A stretch of 64,000 nucleotides of DNA from positions 28,770-92,769 of the forward strand of contig NW_003143650.1 in the NCBI RefSeq assembly GCF_000003605.2. Reading direction: 5' to 3'. The position numbers and the translations under genes were made by a program. How positions within the stretch are numbered: position 1 is the first letter of the stretch; each line of letters begins with the position of its first letter. This document shows, in pieces, positions 12,534 through 24,955 of the stretch. This DNA comes from Saccoglossus kowalevskii. Its lineage: Eukaryota; Hemichordata; Enteropneusta; Harrimaniidae. The notes under the pieces are model-generated. The model saw only the letters and a program-made list of their open reading frames with translations, did no database searches and was not told where the DNA came from.

Positions 12534-13217
12534 GCTCCGGTGTGTCTGTCTGTATCTCTGTCCACGTATGTGTCCGATACGCCGACTACAACCAGTCTAC
12601 GCATGTTTAGCTCCGGTGTGTCTGTCTGTATCTCTGTCCGCGTATGTGTACGATACGCCGACTACAACCAGTCTATGCATGTTTAGCTCCGGAGTGTCTG
12701 TCTGTATCTCTGTCCACGTATGTGTCCGATACGCCGACTACAACCAGTCTACGCATGTTTACCTCCGGTGTGTCTGTCTGTATCTCTGTCCACGTATGTG
12801 TCCGATACGCCGACTACAACTAGTCTACGCATGTTTAGCTCAGATGTGTCTGTCTGTATCTCTGTCCACGTATGTGTCCGATACGCCGACTACAACCAGT
12901 CTACGCATGTTTAGCTCCGGTGTGTCTGTCTGTATCTCTGTCCACGTATGTGTCCGAAACGCCGACTACAACCAGTCTACGCATGTTTAGCTCCGATGTG
13001 TCTGTCTGTATCTCTGTCCACGTATGTGTCCGATACGCCGACTACAACCAGTCTACGCATGTTTAGCTCCGGTGTGTCTGTCTGTATCTCTGTCCACGTA
13101 TGTGTCCGATACGCCGACTACAACCAGTCTACGCATGTTTAGCTCCAGTGTGTCTGTCTGTATCTCTGTCCACGTATGTGTCCGATACGCCGACTACAAC
13201 CAGTCTACGCATGTTTA
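12534..13217 (+). repeat. Nine-unit block duplicated at 13826-14509 (17-unit offset)
   Basis: Carries in order: a G31 unit with gtacg and tatgcat, a ggagtg-headed unit, then the four-unit cassette beginning cctccgg. The same order lies 1292 bp (17 units) downstream. Differences include ggagtg here versus ggtgtg there, and caaccaatc only in the downstream copy. Confidence 0.87.
12762..13065 (+). repeat. Four-unit marked cassette, copy 3
   Basis: caactag, gctcagatg, gaaacg, gctccgatg in order. The first unit begins cctccgg (tttacctcc), which removes the junction TAG. That extra marker is shared with copies at 14054 and 46837 but not 4176 or 4784, so these three form one lineage. Confidence 0.9.
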
Positions 13218-13521
13218 GCTCCGGTGTGTCTGTCTGTATCTCTGTCCACGTATGTGTGCGATACGCCGACTACAACCAGTCTACGCATGTTTAGCTCCGG
13301 TGTGTCTGTCTGTATCTCTGTCCACGTATGTGTCCGATACGCCGACTACAACCAGTCTACGCATGTTTAGCTCCGGTGTGTCTGTCTGTATCTCTGTCCG
13401 CGTATGTGTCCGATACGCCGACTACAACCAGTCTACGCATGTTTAGCTCCGGTGTGTCTGTCTGTATCTCTGTCCACGTATGTGTCCGATACGCCGACTA
13501 CAACCAGTCTACGCATGTTTA

Positions 13522-13977
13522 GCTCCGATGTGTCTGTCTGTATCTCTGTCCACGTATGTGTCCGATACGCCGACTACAACCAGTCTACGCATGTTTAGCT
13601 CCGGTGTGTCTGTCTGTATCTCTGTCCACGTATGTGTCCGATACGCCGACTACAACCAGTCTACGCATGTTTAGCTCCGGTGTGTCTGTCTGTATCGCTG
13701 TCCACGTATGTGTCCGATACGCCGACTACTACCAGTCTACGCATGTTTAGCTCCGGTGTGTCTGTCTGTATCTCTGTCCGCGTATGTGTCCGATACGCCG
13801 ACTACAACCAGTCTACGCATGTTTAGCTCCGGTGTGTCTGTCTGTATCTCTGTCCACGTATGTGTCCGATACGCCGACTACAACCAGTCTACGCATGTTT
13901 AGCTCCGGTGTGTCTGTCTGTATCTCTGTCCGCGTATGTGTACGATACGCCGACTACAACCAATCTATGCATGTTTA
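13522..13977 (+). repeat. Six-unit block copied at 47901-48357
   Basis: Order: gctccgatg head, A31, unit with tatcgctg and gactactacc (13674), G31, A31, G31 with tatgcat. The same order starts at 47901, offset 34379. The tatcgctg plus actactacc unit also occurs at 20867, 21095 and 48053. Confidence 0.8.
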
Positions 13978-14509
13978 GCTCCGGTGTGTCTGTCTGTATC
14001 TCTGTCCACGTATGTGTCCGATACGCCGACTACAACCAGTCTACGCATGTTTACCTCCGGTGTGTCTGTCTGTATCTCTGTCCACGTATGTGTCCGATAC
14101 GCCGACTACAACTAGTCTACGCATGTTTAGCTCAGATGTGTCTGTCTGTATCTCTGTCCACGTATGTGTCCGATACGCCGACTACAACCAGTCTACGCAT
14201 GTTTAGCTCCGGTGTGTCTGTCTGTATCTCTGTCCACGTATGTGTCCGAAACGCCGACTACAACCAGTCTACGCATGTTTAGCTCCGATGTGTCTGTCTG
14301 TATCTCTGTCCACGTATGTGTCCGATACGCCGACTACAACCAGTCTACGCATGTTTAGCTCCGGTGTGTCTGTCTGTATCTCTGTCCACGTATGTGTCCG
14401 ATACGCCGACTACAACCAGTCTATGCATGTTTAGCTCCAGTGTGTCTGTCTGTATCTCTGTCCACGTATGTGTCCGATACGCCGACTACAACCAGTCTAC
14501 GCATGTTTA
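13826..14509 (+). repeat. Downstream copy of the 17-unit-offset duplication
   Basis: Partner of 12534-13217. From about 14510 the two series diverge: 13218 has gtgtgcgata and 13522 has a gctccgatg head, neither of which is seen 17 units later. Confidence 0.85.
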
Positions 14510-15117
14510 GCTCCGGTGTGTCTGTCTGTATCTCTGTCCACGTATGTGTCCGATACGCCGACTACAACCAGTCTACGCATGTTTAGCTCCGGTGTGTCTG
14601 TCTGTATCTCTGTCCACGTATGTGTCCGATACGCCGACTACAACCAGTCTATGCATGTTTAGCTCCGGTGTGTCTGTCTGTATCTCTGTCCGCGTATGTG
14701 TCCGATACGCCGACTACAACCAGTCTACGCATGTTTAGCTCCGGTGTGTCTGTCTGTATCTCTGTCCACGTATGTGTCCGATACGCCGACTACAACCAGT
14801 CTACGCATGTTTAGCTCCGGTGTGTCTGTCTGTATCTCTGTCCACGTATGTGTCCGATACGCTGACTACAACCAGTCTACGCATGTTTAGCTCCGGTGTG
14901 TCTGTCTGTATCTCTGTCCGCGTATGTGTCCGATACGCCGACTACAACCAGTCTACGCATGTTTAGCTCCGGTGTGTCTGTCTGTATCTCTGTCCACGTA
15001 TGTGTCCGATACGCCAACTACAACCAGTCTACGCATGTTTAGCTCTGGTGTGTCTGTCTGTATCTCTGTCCGCGTATGTGTCCGATACGCCGACTACAAC
15101 CAGTCTACGCATGTTTA
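13978..15117 (+). repeat. 15-unit block copied at 46761-47900
   Basis: Shares with the 46.8-kb block, at constant offset 32783: cctccgg/caactag (14054), gctcagatg (14130), gaaacg (14206), gctccgatg (14282), gctccagtg (14434), G31 (14662), gctgac (14814), gccaac (14966) and gctctgg (15042). A handful of private CpG changes separate the copies, for example tatgcat at 14358 and 14586. Confidence 0.88.
14054..14357 (+). repeat. Four-unit marked cassette, copy 4
   Basis: Same markers as at 12762, including the cctccgg head. Lies 17 units downstream of copy 3. Confidence 0.9.
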
Positions 15118-15269
15118 GCTCCGATGTGTATGTCTGTATCTCTGTCCGCGTATGTGTCCGATACGCCGACTACAACCAGTCTACGCATGTTCAGCTCCGG
15201 TGTGTCTGTCTGTATCTCTGTCCGCGTATGTGTCCGATACGCCGACTACAACCAGTCTACGCATGTTTA

Positions 15270-15319
15270 GCTCCGGTGTGTCTGTCATACGCCGACTACA
15301 ACCAGTCTACGCATGTTTA
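15270..15319 (+). repeat. 50-bp short unit 4
   Basis: Follower 15320 has both gatatgcc and tatgcat, and the next unit (15396) has caacaag. This short/gatatg-tatgcat/caacaag triplet recurs at 16510, 28655, 31260 and 39490, and without tatgcat at 58682. Confidence 0.97.
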
Positions 15320-15699
15320 GCTCCGGTGTGTCTGTCTGTATCTCTGTCCACGTATGTGTCCGATATGCCGACTACAACCAGTCTATGCATGTTTAGCTCC
15401 GGTGTGTCTGTCTGTATCTCTGTCCACGTATGTGTCCGATACGCCGACTACAACAAGTCTACGCATGTTTAGCTCCGGTGTGTCTGTCTGTATCTCTGTC
15501 CACGTATGTGTCCGATACGCCGACTACAACCAGTCTACGCATGTTTAGCTCCGGTGTGTCTGTCTGTATCTCTGTCCGCGTATGTGTCCGATATGCCGAC
15601 TACAACCAGTCTACGCATGTTTAGCTCCGGTGTGTCTGTCTGTATCTCTGTCCGCGTATGTGTCCGATACGCCGACTACAACCAGTCTACGCATGTTTA

Positions 15700-15749
15700 G
15701 CTCCGGTGTGTCTGTCATACGCCGACTACAACCAGTCTACGCATGTTTA
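15700..15749 (+). repeat. 50-bp short unit 5
   Basis: Lies 430 bp after short unit 4. The follower (15750) is plain consensus, one of five exceptions to the usual gatatg follower. Confidence 0.97.
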
Positions 15750-16509
15750 GCTCCGGTGTGTCTGTCTGTATCTCTGTCCACGTATGTGTCCGATACGCCG
15801 ACTACAACCAGTCTACGCATGTTTAGCTCCGGTGTGTCTGTCTGTATCTCTGTCCACGTATGTGTCTGATACGCCGACTACAACCAGTCTACGCATGTTT
15901 AGCTCCGGTGTGTCTGTCTGTATCTCTGTCCACGTATGTGTCCGATACGCCGACTACAACCAGTCTACGCATGTTTAGCTCCGGTGTGTCTGTCTGTATC
16001 TCTGTCCACGTATGTGTCCGATACGCCGACTACAACCAGTCTACGCATGTTTAGCTCCGGTGTGTCTGTCTGTATCTCTGTCCGCGTATGTGTCCGATAC
16101 GCCGACTACAACCAGTCTACGCATGTTTAGCTCCGGTGTGTCTGTCTGTATCTCTGTCCGCGTATGTGTCCGATACGCCGACTACAACCAGTCTACGCAT
16201 GTTTAGCTCCGGTGTGTCTGTCTGTATCTCTGTCCACGTATGTGTCCGATACGCCGACTACAACCAGTCTATGCATGTTTAGCTCCGGTGTGTCTGTCTG
16301 TATCTCTGTCCACGTATGTGTCCGATACGCCGACTACAACCAGTCTACGCATGTTTAGCTCCGGTGTGTCTGTCTGTATCTCTGTCCGCGTATGTGTCCG
16401 ATACGCCGACTACAACCAGTCTACGCATGTTTAGCTCCGGTGTGTCTGTCTGTATCTCTGTCCGCGTATGTGTCTGATACGCCGACTACAACCAGTCTAC
16501 GCATGTTTA

Positions 16510-16559
16510 GCTCCGGTGTGTCTGTCATACGCCGACTACAACCAGTCTACGCATGTTTA
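16510..16559 (+). repeat. 50-bp short unit 6
   Basis: Preceded by a G31 unit with gtctgat. Followed by gatatg-tatgcat (16560) and caacaag (16636). Confidence 0.97.
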
Positions 16560-16939
16560 GCTCCGGTGTGTCTGTCTGTATCTCTGTCCACGTATGTGTC
16601 CGATATGCCGACTACAACCAGTCTATGCATGTTTAGCTCCGGTGTGTCTGTCTGTATCTCTGTCCACGTATGTGTCCGATACGCCGACTACAACAAGTCT
16701 ACGCATGTTTAGCTCCGGTGTGTCTGTCTGTATTTCTGTCCACGTATGTGTCCGATACGCCGACTACAACCAGTCTACGCATGTTTAGCTCCGGTGTGCC
16801 TGTCTGTATCTCTGTCCACCTATGTGTCCGATACACCGACTACAACCAGTCTACGCATGTTTAGCTCCGGTGTGTCTGTCTGTATCTCTGTCCACGTATG
16901 TGTCCGATACGCCGACTACAACCAGTCTACGCATGTTTA

Positions 16940-17016
16940 GCTCTGGTGTGTCTGTCTGTATCTCTGTCCGCGTATGTGTCCGATACGCCGACTACAAACC
17001 AGTCTACGCATGTTTA
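16940..17016 (+). repeat. 77-bp unit (extra A)
   Basis: ctacaaaccag, gctctgg head, G31. The next unit has a gctccgatg head with gtgtatgtc and actactacc. Confidence 0.9.
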
Positions 17017-17320
17017 GCTCCGATGTGTATGTCTGTATCTCTGTCCGCGTATGTGTCCGATACGCCGACTACTACCAGTCTACGCATGTTCAGCTCCGGT
17101 GTGTCTGTCTGTATCTCTGTCCACGTATGTGTCCGATACGCCGACTACAACCAGTCTACGCATGTTTAGCTCCGGTGTGTCTGTCTGTATCTCTGTCCAC
17201 GTATGTGTCCGATACGCCGACTACAACCAGTCTACGCATGTTTAGCTCCGGTGTGTCTGTCTGTATCTCTGTCCACGTATGTGTCCGATACGCCGACTAC
17301 AACCAGTCTACGCATGTTTA

Positions 17321-17750
17321 GCTCCGGTGTGTCTGTCTGTATCTCTGTCCGCGTTTGTGTCCGATACGCCGACTACAACCAGTCTACGCATGTTTAGCTC
17401 CGGTGTGTCTGTCTGTATCTCTGTCCGCGTATGTGTCCGATACGCCGACTACAACCAGTCTACGCATGTTTAGCTCCGGTGTGTCTGTCTGTATCTCTGT
17501 CCGCATATGTGTCCGATACGCCGACTACAACCAGTATACGCATGTTTAGCTCCGGTGTGTCTGTCTGTATCTCTGTCCGCGTATGTGTCCGATACGCCGA
17601 CTACAACCAGTCTACGCATGTTTAGCTCCGGTGTGTCTGTCATACGCCGACTACAACCAGTCTACGCATGTTTAGCTCCGGTGTGTCTGTCTGTATCTCT
17701 GTCCACGTATGTGTCCGATATGCCGACTACAACCAGTCTACGCATGTTTA
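17321..17750 (+). repeat. Partner of the 10307-10736 block
   Basis: gcgtttg, G31, gcatatg with cagtatacg, G31, short unit, gatatg in the same order, 7014 bp from the first copy. Confidence 0.88.
17625..17674 (+). repeat. 50-bp short unit 7
   Basis: Context matches short unit 2. Follower at 17675 has gatatgcc. Confidence 0.97.
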
Positions 17751-17902
17751 GCTCCGGTGTGTCTGTCTGTATCTCTGTCCACGTATGTGTCCGATACGCC
17801 GACTACAACCAGTCTACGCATGTTTAGCTCCAGTGTGTCTGTCTGTATCTCTGTCCACGTATGTGTCCGATACGCCGACTACAACCAGTCTACGCATGTT
17901 TA

Positions 17903-18890
17903 GCTCCGGTGTGTCTGTCTGTATCTCTGTCCACGTATGTGTCCGATACGCCGACTACAACCAGTCTACGCATGTTTAGCTCCGGTGTGTCTGTCTGTAT
18001 CTCTGTCCACGTATGTGTCCGATACGCTGATTACAACCAGTCTACGCATGTTTAGCTCCGGTGTGTCTGTCTGTATCTCTGTCCGCGTATGTGTCCGATA
18101 CGCCGACTTTAACCAGTCTACGCATGTTTAGCTCCGGTGTGTCTGTCTGTATCTCTGTCCACGTATGTGTCCGATATGCCGACTACAACCAGTCTACGCA
18201 TGTTTAGCTCCGGTGTGTCTCTCTGTATCTCTGTCCACGTATGTGTCCGATACGCTGACTACAACCAGTCTACGCATGTTTAGCTCCGGTGTGTCTGTCT
18301 GTATCTCTGTCCGCGTATGTGTCCGATACGCCGACTACAACCAGTCTACGCATGTTTAGCTCCGGTGTGTCTGTCTGTATCTCTGTCCACGTATGTGTCC
18401 GATACGCCGGCTACAACCAGTCTACGCATGTTTAGCTCCGGTGTGTCTGTCTGTATCTCTGTCCACGTATGTGTCCGATATGCCGACTACAACCAGTCTA
18501 CGCATGTTTAGCTCCGGTGTGTCTGTCTGTATCTCTGTCCACGTATGTGTCCGATATGCCGACTACAACCAGTCTACGCATGTTTAGCTCCGGTGTGTCT
18601 GTCTGTATGTCTGTCCGCGTATGTGTCCGATACGCCGACTACAACCAGTCTACGCATGTTTAGCTCCGGTGTGTCTGTCTGTATCTCTGTCCACGTATGT
18701 GTCCGATACGCCGACTACAACCAGTCTACGCATGTTTAGCTCCGGTGTGTCTGTCTGTATCTCTGTCCACGTATGTGTCCGATACGCTGACTACAACCAG
18801 TCTACGCATGTTTAGCTCCGGTGTGTCTGTCTGTATCTCTGTCCGCGTATGTGTCCGATACGCCGACTACAACCAGTCTACACATGTTTA
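17903..18890 (+). repeat. 13-unit block copied at 40578-41489
   Basis: Rare markers in order: gctgattac (17979), gactttaac (18055), gatatg (18131), gtgtctctctg (18207), G31, gccggc (18359), gatatg twice (18435, 18511), tatgtctgtccgcg (18587), gctgac (18739), tacacatg (18815). All except gccggc recur in order near 40.6-41.5 kb. The second copy is one unit shorter, lacking exactly the gccggc unit, so the offset changes from 22675 to 22599. Confidence 0.9.
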
Positions 18891-19118
18891 GCTCCGGTGT
18901 GTCTGTCTGTATCTCTGTCCACGTATGTGTCCGATACGCCGGCTACAACCAGTCTACGCATGTTTAGCTCCGGTGTGTCTGTCTGTATCTCTGTCCACGT
19001 ATGTGTCCGATACGCCGACTACAACCAGTCTACGCATGTTTAGCTCCGGTGTGTCTGTCTGTATCTCTGTCCACGTATGTGTCCGATACGCCGACTACAA
19101 CCAGTCTACGCATGTTTA

Positions 19119-19422
19119 GCTCCGGTGTATCTGTCTGTATCTCTGTCCACCTATGAGTCAGATACGCCGACTACAACCAGTCTACGCATGTTTAGCTCCG
19201 GTGTGTCTGTCTGTATCTCTGTCCACGTATGTGTCCGATACGCCGACTACAACCAGTCTACGCATGTTTAGCTCTGGTGTGTCTGTCTGTATCTCTGTCC
19301 GCGTATGTGTCCGATACGCCGACTACAACCAGTCTACGCATGTTTAGCTCCGAAGTGTATGTCTGTATCTCTGTCCGCGTATGTGTCCGATACGCCGACT
19401 ACAACCAGTCTACGCATGTTTA
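19119..19422 (+). repeat. Four-unit AP-1-like/gaag cassette, first of the 13-unit series
   Basis: Units: cacctatgagtcag (19119), consensus, gctctgg with G31, gctccgaagtgtatg with G31 (19347). The same four recur at 20107-20410, 988 bp or 13 units later. After that the two series differ (tcctcg and tatctatg here). Confidence 0.87.
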
Positions 19423-19954
19423 GCTCCGGTGTGTCTGTCTGTATCTCTGTCCTCGTATGTGTCCGATACGCTGACTACAACCAGTCTACGCATGTTTAGC
19501 TCCGGTGTGTCTGTCTGTATCTATGTCCGCGTATGTGTCCGATACGCCGACTACAACCAGTCTACGCATGTTTAGCTCCGGTGTGTCTGTCTGTATCTCT
19601 GTCCACGTATGTATCCGATACGCCGGCTACAACCAGTCTACGCATGTTTAGCTCCGGTGTGTCTGTCTGTATCTCTGTCCACGTATGTGTCCGATACGCC
19701 GACTACAACCAGTCTACGCATGTTTAGCTCCGGTGTGTCTGTCTGTATCTCTGTCCACGTATGTGTCCGATACGCCGACTACAACCAGTCTACGCATGTT
19801 TAGCTCCGGTGTGTCTGTCTGTATCTCTGTCCGCGTATGTGTCCGATACGCCGACTACAACCAGTCTACGCATGTTTAGCTCCGGTGTGTCTGTCTGTAT
19901 CTCTGTCCACGTATGTGTCCGATACGCCGACTACAACCAGTCTACGCATGTTTA

Positions 19955-20562
19955 GCTCCGGTGTGTCTGTCTGTATCTCTGTTCACGTATGTGTCCGATA
20001 CGCTGACTACAACCAGTCTACGCATGTTTAGCTCCGGTGTGTCTGTCTGTATCTCTGTCCACGTATGTGTCCGATACGCCGACTACAACCAGTATACGCA
20101 TGTTTAGCTCCGGTGTGTCTGTCTGTATCTCTGTCCACCTATGAGTCAGATACGCCGACTACAACCAGTCTACGCATGTTTAGCTCCGGTGTGTCTGTCT
20201 GTATCTCTGTCCACGTATGTGTCCGATACGCCGACTACAACCAGTCTACGCATGTTTAGCTCTGGTGTGTCTGTCTGTATCTCTGTCCGCGTATGTGTCC
20301 GATACGCCGACTACAACCAGTCTACGCATGTTTAGCTCCGAAGTGTATGTCTGTATCTCTGTCCGCGTATGTGTCCGATACGCCGACTACAACCAGTCTA
20401 CGCATGTTTAGCTCCGGTGTGTCTGTCTGTATCTCTGTCCACGTATGTGTCCGATACGCCGACTACAACCAGTCTATGCATGTTTAGCTCCGGTGTGTCT
20501 GTCTGTATCTCTGTCCACGTATGTGTCCGATACGCTGACTACAACCAGTCTACGCATGTTTA
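19955..20562 (+). repeat. Eight-unit cassette, copy 1
   Basis: Order: gttcacg with gctgac, unit with cagtatacg, cacctatgagtcag, consensus, gctctgg/G31, gctccgaag/G31, tatgcat, gctgac. The same order occurs at 62252-62859, at 35360-35891 without the gaag unit, and its first six units at 52948-53403. Confidence 0.87.
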
Positions 20563-20866
20563 GCTCCGGTGTGTCTGTCTGTATCTCTGTCCGCGTATGT
20601 GTCCGATACGCCGACTACAACCAGTCTACGCATGTTTAGCTCCGGTGTGTCTGTCTGTATCTCTGTCCACGTATGTGTCCGATATGCCGACTACAACCAG
20701 TCTACGCATGTTTAGCTCCGGTGTGTCTGTCTGTATCTCTGTCCACGTATGTGTCCGATACGCTGACTACAACCAGTCTACGCATGTTTAGCTCCGGTGT
20801 GTCTGTCTGTATCTCTGTCCGCGTATGTGTCCGATACGCCGACTACAACCAGTCTACGCATGTTTA
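20335..20866 (+). repeat. Seven-unit block tandemly duplicated at 21323-21854
   Basis: Order: gctccgaag, tatgcat, gctgac, G31, gatatg, gctgac, G31. Identical order 988 bp (13 units) downstream. With 19119-20410 this gives successive 13-unit offsets, so the 13-unit period was used at least twice. Confidence 0.88.
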
Positions 20867-21322
20867 GCTCCGGTGTGTCTGTCTGTATCGCTGTCCACGT
20901 ATGTGTCCGATACGCCGACTACTACCAGTCTACGCATGTTTAGCTCCGGTGTGTCTGTCTGTATCTCTGTCCGCGTATGTGTCCGATACGCCGACTACAA
21001 CCAGTCTACGCATGTTTAGCTCCGGTGTGTCTGTCTGTATCTCTGTCCACGTATGTGTCCGATACGCCGACTACAACCAGTCTACGCATGTTTAGCTCCG
21101 GTGTGTCTGTCTGTATCGCTGTCCACGTATGTGTCCGATACGCCGACTACTACCAGTCTACGCATGTTTAGCTCCGGTGTGTCTGTCTGTATCTCTGTCC
21201 GCGTATGTGTCCGATACGCCGACTACAACCAGTCTACGCATGTTTAGCTCCGGTGTGTCTGTCTGTATCTCTGTCCGCGTATGTGTCCGATACGCCGACT
21301 ACAACCAGTCTACGCATGTTTA
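20867..21322 (+). repeat. Three-unit tandem duplication
   Basis: The tatcgctg plus gactactacc unit occurs at 20867 and 21095, 228 bp apart, each followed by a G31 unit. The third units differ (A31 at 21019, G31 at 21247). Confidence 0.8.
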
Positions 21323-21854
21323 GCTCCGAAGTGTATGTCTGTATCTCTGTCCGCGTATGTGTCCGATACGCCGACTACAACCAGTCTACGCATGTTTAGC
21401 TCCGGTGTGTCTGTCTGTATCTCTGTCCACGTATGTGTCCGATACGCCGACTACAACCAGTCTATGCATGTTTAGCTCCGGTGTGTCTGTCTGTATCTCT
21501 GTCCACGTATGTGTCCGATACGCTGACTACAACCAGTCTACGCATGTTTAGCTCCGGTGTGTCTGTCTGTATCTCTGTCCGCGTATGTGTCCGATACGCC
21601 GACTACAACCAGTCTACGCATGTTTAGCTCCGGTGTGTCTGTCTGTATCTCTGTCCACGTATGTGTCCGATATGCCGACTACAACCAGTCTACGCATGTT
21701 TAGCTCCGGTGTGTCTGTCTGTATCTCTGTCCACGTATGTGTCCGATACGCTGACTACAACCAGTCTACGCATGTTTAGCTCCGGTGTGTCTGTCTGTAT
21801 CTCTGTCCGCGTATGTGTCCGATACGCCGACTACAACCAGTCTACGCATGTTTA
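21323..21854 (+). repeat. Second copy of the seven-unit block
   Basis: Partner of 20335-20866, offset 988. The following unit (21855) has gccggc where the first copy has tatcgctg, marking the end of shared order. Confidence 0.88.
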
Positions 21855-22462
21855 GCTCCGGTGTGTCTGTCTGTATCTCTGTCCACGTATGTGTCCGATA
21901 CGCCGGCTACAACCAGTCTACGCATGTTTAGCTCCGGTGTGTCTGTCTGTATCTCTGTCCACGTATGTGTCCGATACGCCGACTACAACCAGTCTACGCA
22001 TGTTTAGCTCCGGTGTGTCTGTCTGTATCTCTGTCCACGTATGTGTCCGATACGCCGACTACAACCAGTCTACGCATGTTTAGCTCCAGTGTGTCTGTCT
22101 GTATCTCTGTCCGCGTATGTGTCCGATACGCCGACTACAACCAGTCTACGCATGTTTAGCTCCGGTGTGTCTGTCTGTATCTCTGTCCACGTATGTGTCC
22201 GATACGCCGACTACAACCAGTCTACGCATGTTTAGCTCCGGTGTGTCTGTCTGTATCTCTGTCCACGTATGTGTCCGATACGCCGACTACAACCAGTCTA
22301 CGCATGTTTAGCTCCGGTGTGTCTGTCTGTATCTCTGTCCGCGTATGTGTCCGATACGCCGACTACAACCAGTCTACGCATGTTTAGCTCCGGTGTGTCT
22401 GTCTGTATCTCTGTCCACGTATGTGTCCGATACGCCGACTACAACCAGTCTACGCATGTTTA

Positions 22463-22544
22463 GCTTCGGTGTGTCTGTCTGTATCTCTGTCCACGTACGT
22501 GTATGTGTCCGATACGCCGACTACAACCGTTCTACGCATGTTTA
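22463..22544 (+). repeat. 82-bp unit (6-bp insertion, cgtgta type)
   Basis: cacgtacgtgtatgtgtcc in place of cacgtatgtgtcc. It widens the loop of the inverted repeat. Head is gcttcgg and the 3' part has caaccgttc. Related insertions are at 24874, 27967, 52253 and 56848. Confidence 0.92.
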
Positions 22545-22924
22545 GCTCCGGTGTGTCTGTCTGTATCTCTGTCCGCGTATGTGTCCGATACGCCGACTAC
22601 AACCAGTCTACGCATGTTTAGCTCCGGTGTGTCTGTCTGTATCTCTGTCCGCGTATGTGTCCGATACGCCGACTACAACCAGTCTACGCATGTTTAGCTC
22701 CGGTGTGTCTGTCTGTATCTCTGTCCGCGTATGTGTCCGATACGCCGACTACAACCAGTCTACGCATGTTTAGCTCCGGTGTGTCTGTCTGTATCTCTGT
22801 CCACGTATGTGTCCGATACGCCGACTACAACCAGTCTACGCATGTTTAGCTCCGGTGTGTCTGTCTGTATCTCTGTCCACGTATGTGTCCGATACGCCGA
22901 CTACAACCAGTCTACGCATGTTTA

Positions 22925-23000
22925 GCTCCGGTGTGTCTGTATGTATCTCTGTCCACGTGTGTGTCCGATACGCCGACTACAACCAGTCTACGCATGTTTA
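22925..23000 (+). repeat. CACGTG-bearing unit 1
   Basis: gtatgtatctctg with cacgtgtgtg, giving a perfect CACGTG palindrome at unit positions 30-35. Other units of this type: 25184, 32196, 35968, 37968, 59694, 60530, and 32956 with cgcgtg instead. Confidence 0.9.
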
Positions 23001-23988
23001 GCTCCGGTGTGTCTGTCTGTATCTCTGTCCACGTATGTGTCCGATACGCCGACTACAACCAGTCTACGCATGTTTAGCTCCGGTGTGTCTGTCTGTATCT
23101 CTGTCCACGTATGTGTCCGATATGCCGACTACAACCAGTCTACGCATGTTTAGCTCCGGTGTGTCTGTCTGTATCTCTGTCCACGTATGTGTCCGATACG
23201 CTGACTACAACCAGTCTACGCATGTTTAGCTCCGGTGTGTCTGTCTGTATCTCTGTCCGCGTATGTGTCCGATACGCCGACTACAACCAGTCTACGCATG
23301 TTTAGCTCCGGTGTGTCTGTCTGTATCTCTGTCCACGTATGTGTCCGATACGCCGGCTACAACCAGTCTACGCATGTTTAGCTCCGGTGTGTCTGTCTGT
23401 ATCTCTGTCCACGTATGTGTCCGATACGCCGACTACAACCAGTCTACGCATGTTTAGCTCCGGTGTGTCTGTCTGTATCTCTGTCCACGTATGTGTCCGA
23501 TACGCCGACTACAACCAGTCTACGCATGTTTAGCTCCGGTGTGTCTGTCTGTATCTCTGTCCACGTATGTGTCCGATACGCCGACTACAACCAGTCTACG
23601 CATGTTTAGCTCCGGTGTGTCTGTCTGTATCTCTGTCCGCGTATGTGTCCGATACGCCGACTACAACCAGTCTACGCATGTTTAGCTCCGGTGTGTCTGT
23701 CTGTATCTCTGTCCACGTATGTGTCCGATACGCCGACTACAACCAGTCTACGCATGTTTAGCTCCGGTGTGTCTGTCTGTATCTCTGTCCGCGTTTGTGT
23801 CCGATACGCCGACTACAACCAGTCTACGCATGTTTAGCTCCGGTGTGTCTGTCTGTATCTCTGTCCGCGTATGTGTCCGATACGCCGACTACAACCAGTC
23901 TACGCATGTTTAGCTCCGGTGTGTCTGTCTGTATCTCTGTCCGCGTATGTGTCCGATACGCCGACTACAACCAGTCTACGCATGTTTA

Positions 23989-24038
23989 GCTCCGGTGTGT
24001 CTGTCATACGCCGACTACAACCAGTCTATGCATGTTTA
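23989..24038 (+). repeat. 50-bp short unit 8
   Basis: Unlike the others, this short unit itself carries tatgcat. Preceded three units earlier by gcgtttg (23761), followed by gatatg (24039). Confidence 0.97.
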
Positions 24039-24646
24039 GCTCCGGTGTGTCTGTCTGTATCTCTGTCCACGTATGTGTCCGATATGCCGACTACAACCAG
24101 TCTACGCATGTTTAGCTCCGGTGTGTCTGTCTGTATCTATGTCCACGTATGTGTCCGATACGCCGACTACAACCAGTCTACGCATGTTTAGCTCCGGTGT
24201 GTCTGTCTGTATCTCTGTCCACGTATGTGTCCGATACGCCGACTACAACCAGTCTACGCATGTTTAGCTCCAGTGTGTCTGTCTGTATCTCTGTCCACGT
24301 ATGTGTCCGATACGCCGACTACAACCAGTCTACGCATGTTTAGCTCCGGTGTGTCTGTCTGTATCTCTGTCCACGTATGTGTCCGATACGCCGACTACAA
24401 CCAGTCTACGCATGTTTAGCTCCGGTGTGTCTGTCTGTATCTCTGTCCGCGTATGTGTCCGATACGCCGACTACAACCAGTCTACGCATGTTTAGCTCCG
24501 GTGTGTCTGTCTGTATCTCTGTCCACGTATGTGTCCGATACGCCGACTACAACCAGTCTACGCATGTTTAGCTCCGGTGTGTCTGTCTGTATCTCTGTCC
24601 ACGTATGTGTCCGATATGCCGACTACAACCAGTCTACGCATGTTTA

Positions 24647-24721
24647 GCTCCGGTGTGTCTGTCTGTTCTCTGTCCACGTATGTGTCCGATACGCCGACTA
24701 CAACCAGTCTACGCATGTTTA
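24647..24721 (+). repeat. 75-bp unit (tctgttctctg)
   Basis: Follower (24722) has gccaac and caaccgg. The deletion opens a chance 71-codon minus-strand frame at 24558-24773 that is not a gene. Confidence 0.9.
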
Positions 24722-24873
24722 GCTCCGGTGTGTCTGTCTGTATCTCTGTCCACGTATGTGTCCGATACGCCAACTACAACCGGTCTACGCATGTTTAGCT
24801 CCGGTGTGTCTGTCTGTATCTCTGTCCACGTATGTGTCCGATACGCCGACTACAACCAGTCTACGCATGTTTA

Positions 24874-24955
24874 GCTCCGGTGTGTCTGTCTGTATCTCTG
24901 TCCACGTACATGTATGTGTCCGATACGCCGACTACAACCAGTCTACGCATGTTTA
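24874..24955 (+). repeat. 82-bp unit (catgta type)
   Basis: cacgtacatgtatgtg. It differs from the 22463 insertion by one G-to-A at a CpG, so it probably derives from it. Confidence 0.92.

Noticed and set aside
24558-24773. 71-codon minus-strand open frame
   Set aside because: Results from the one-base loss in the 24647 unit; ordinary minus-strand frames are closed by a stop in each unit.
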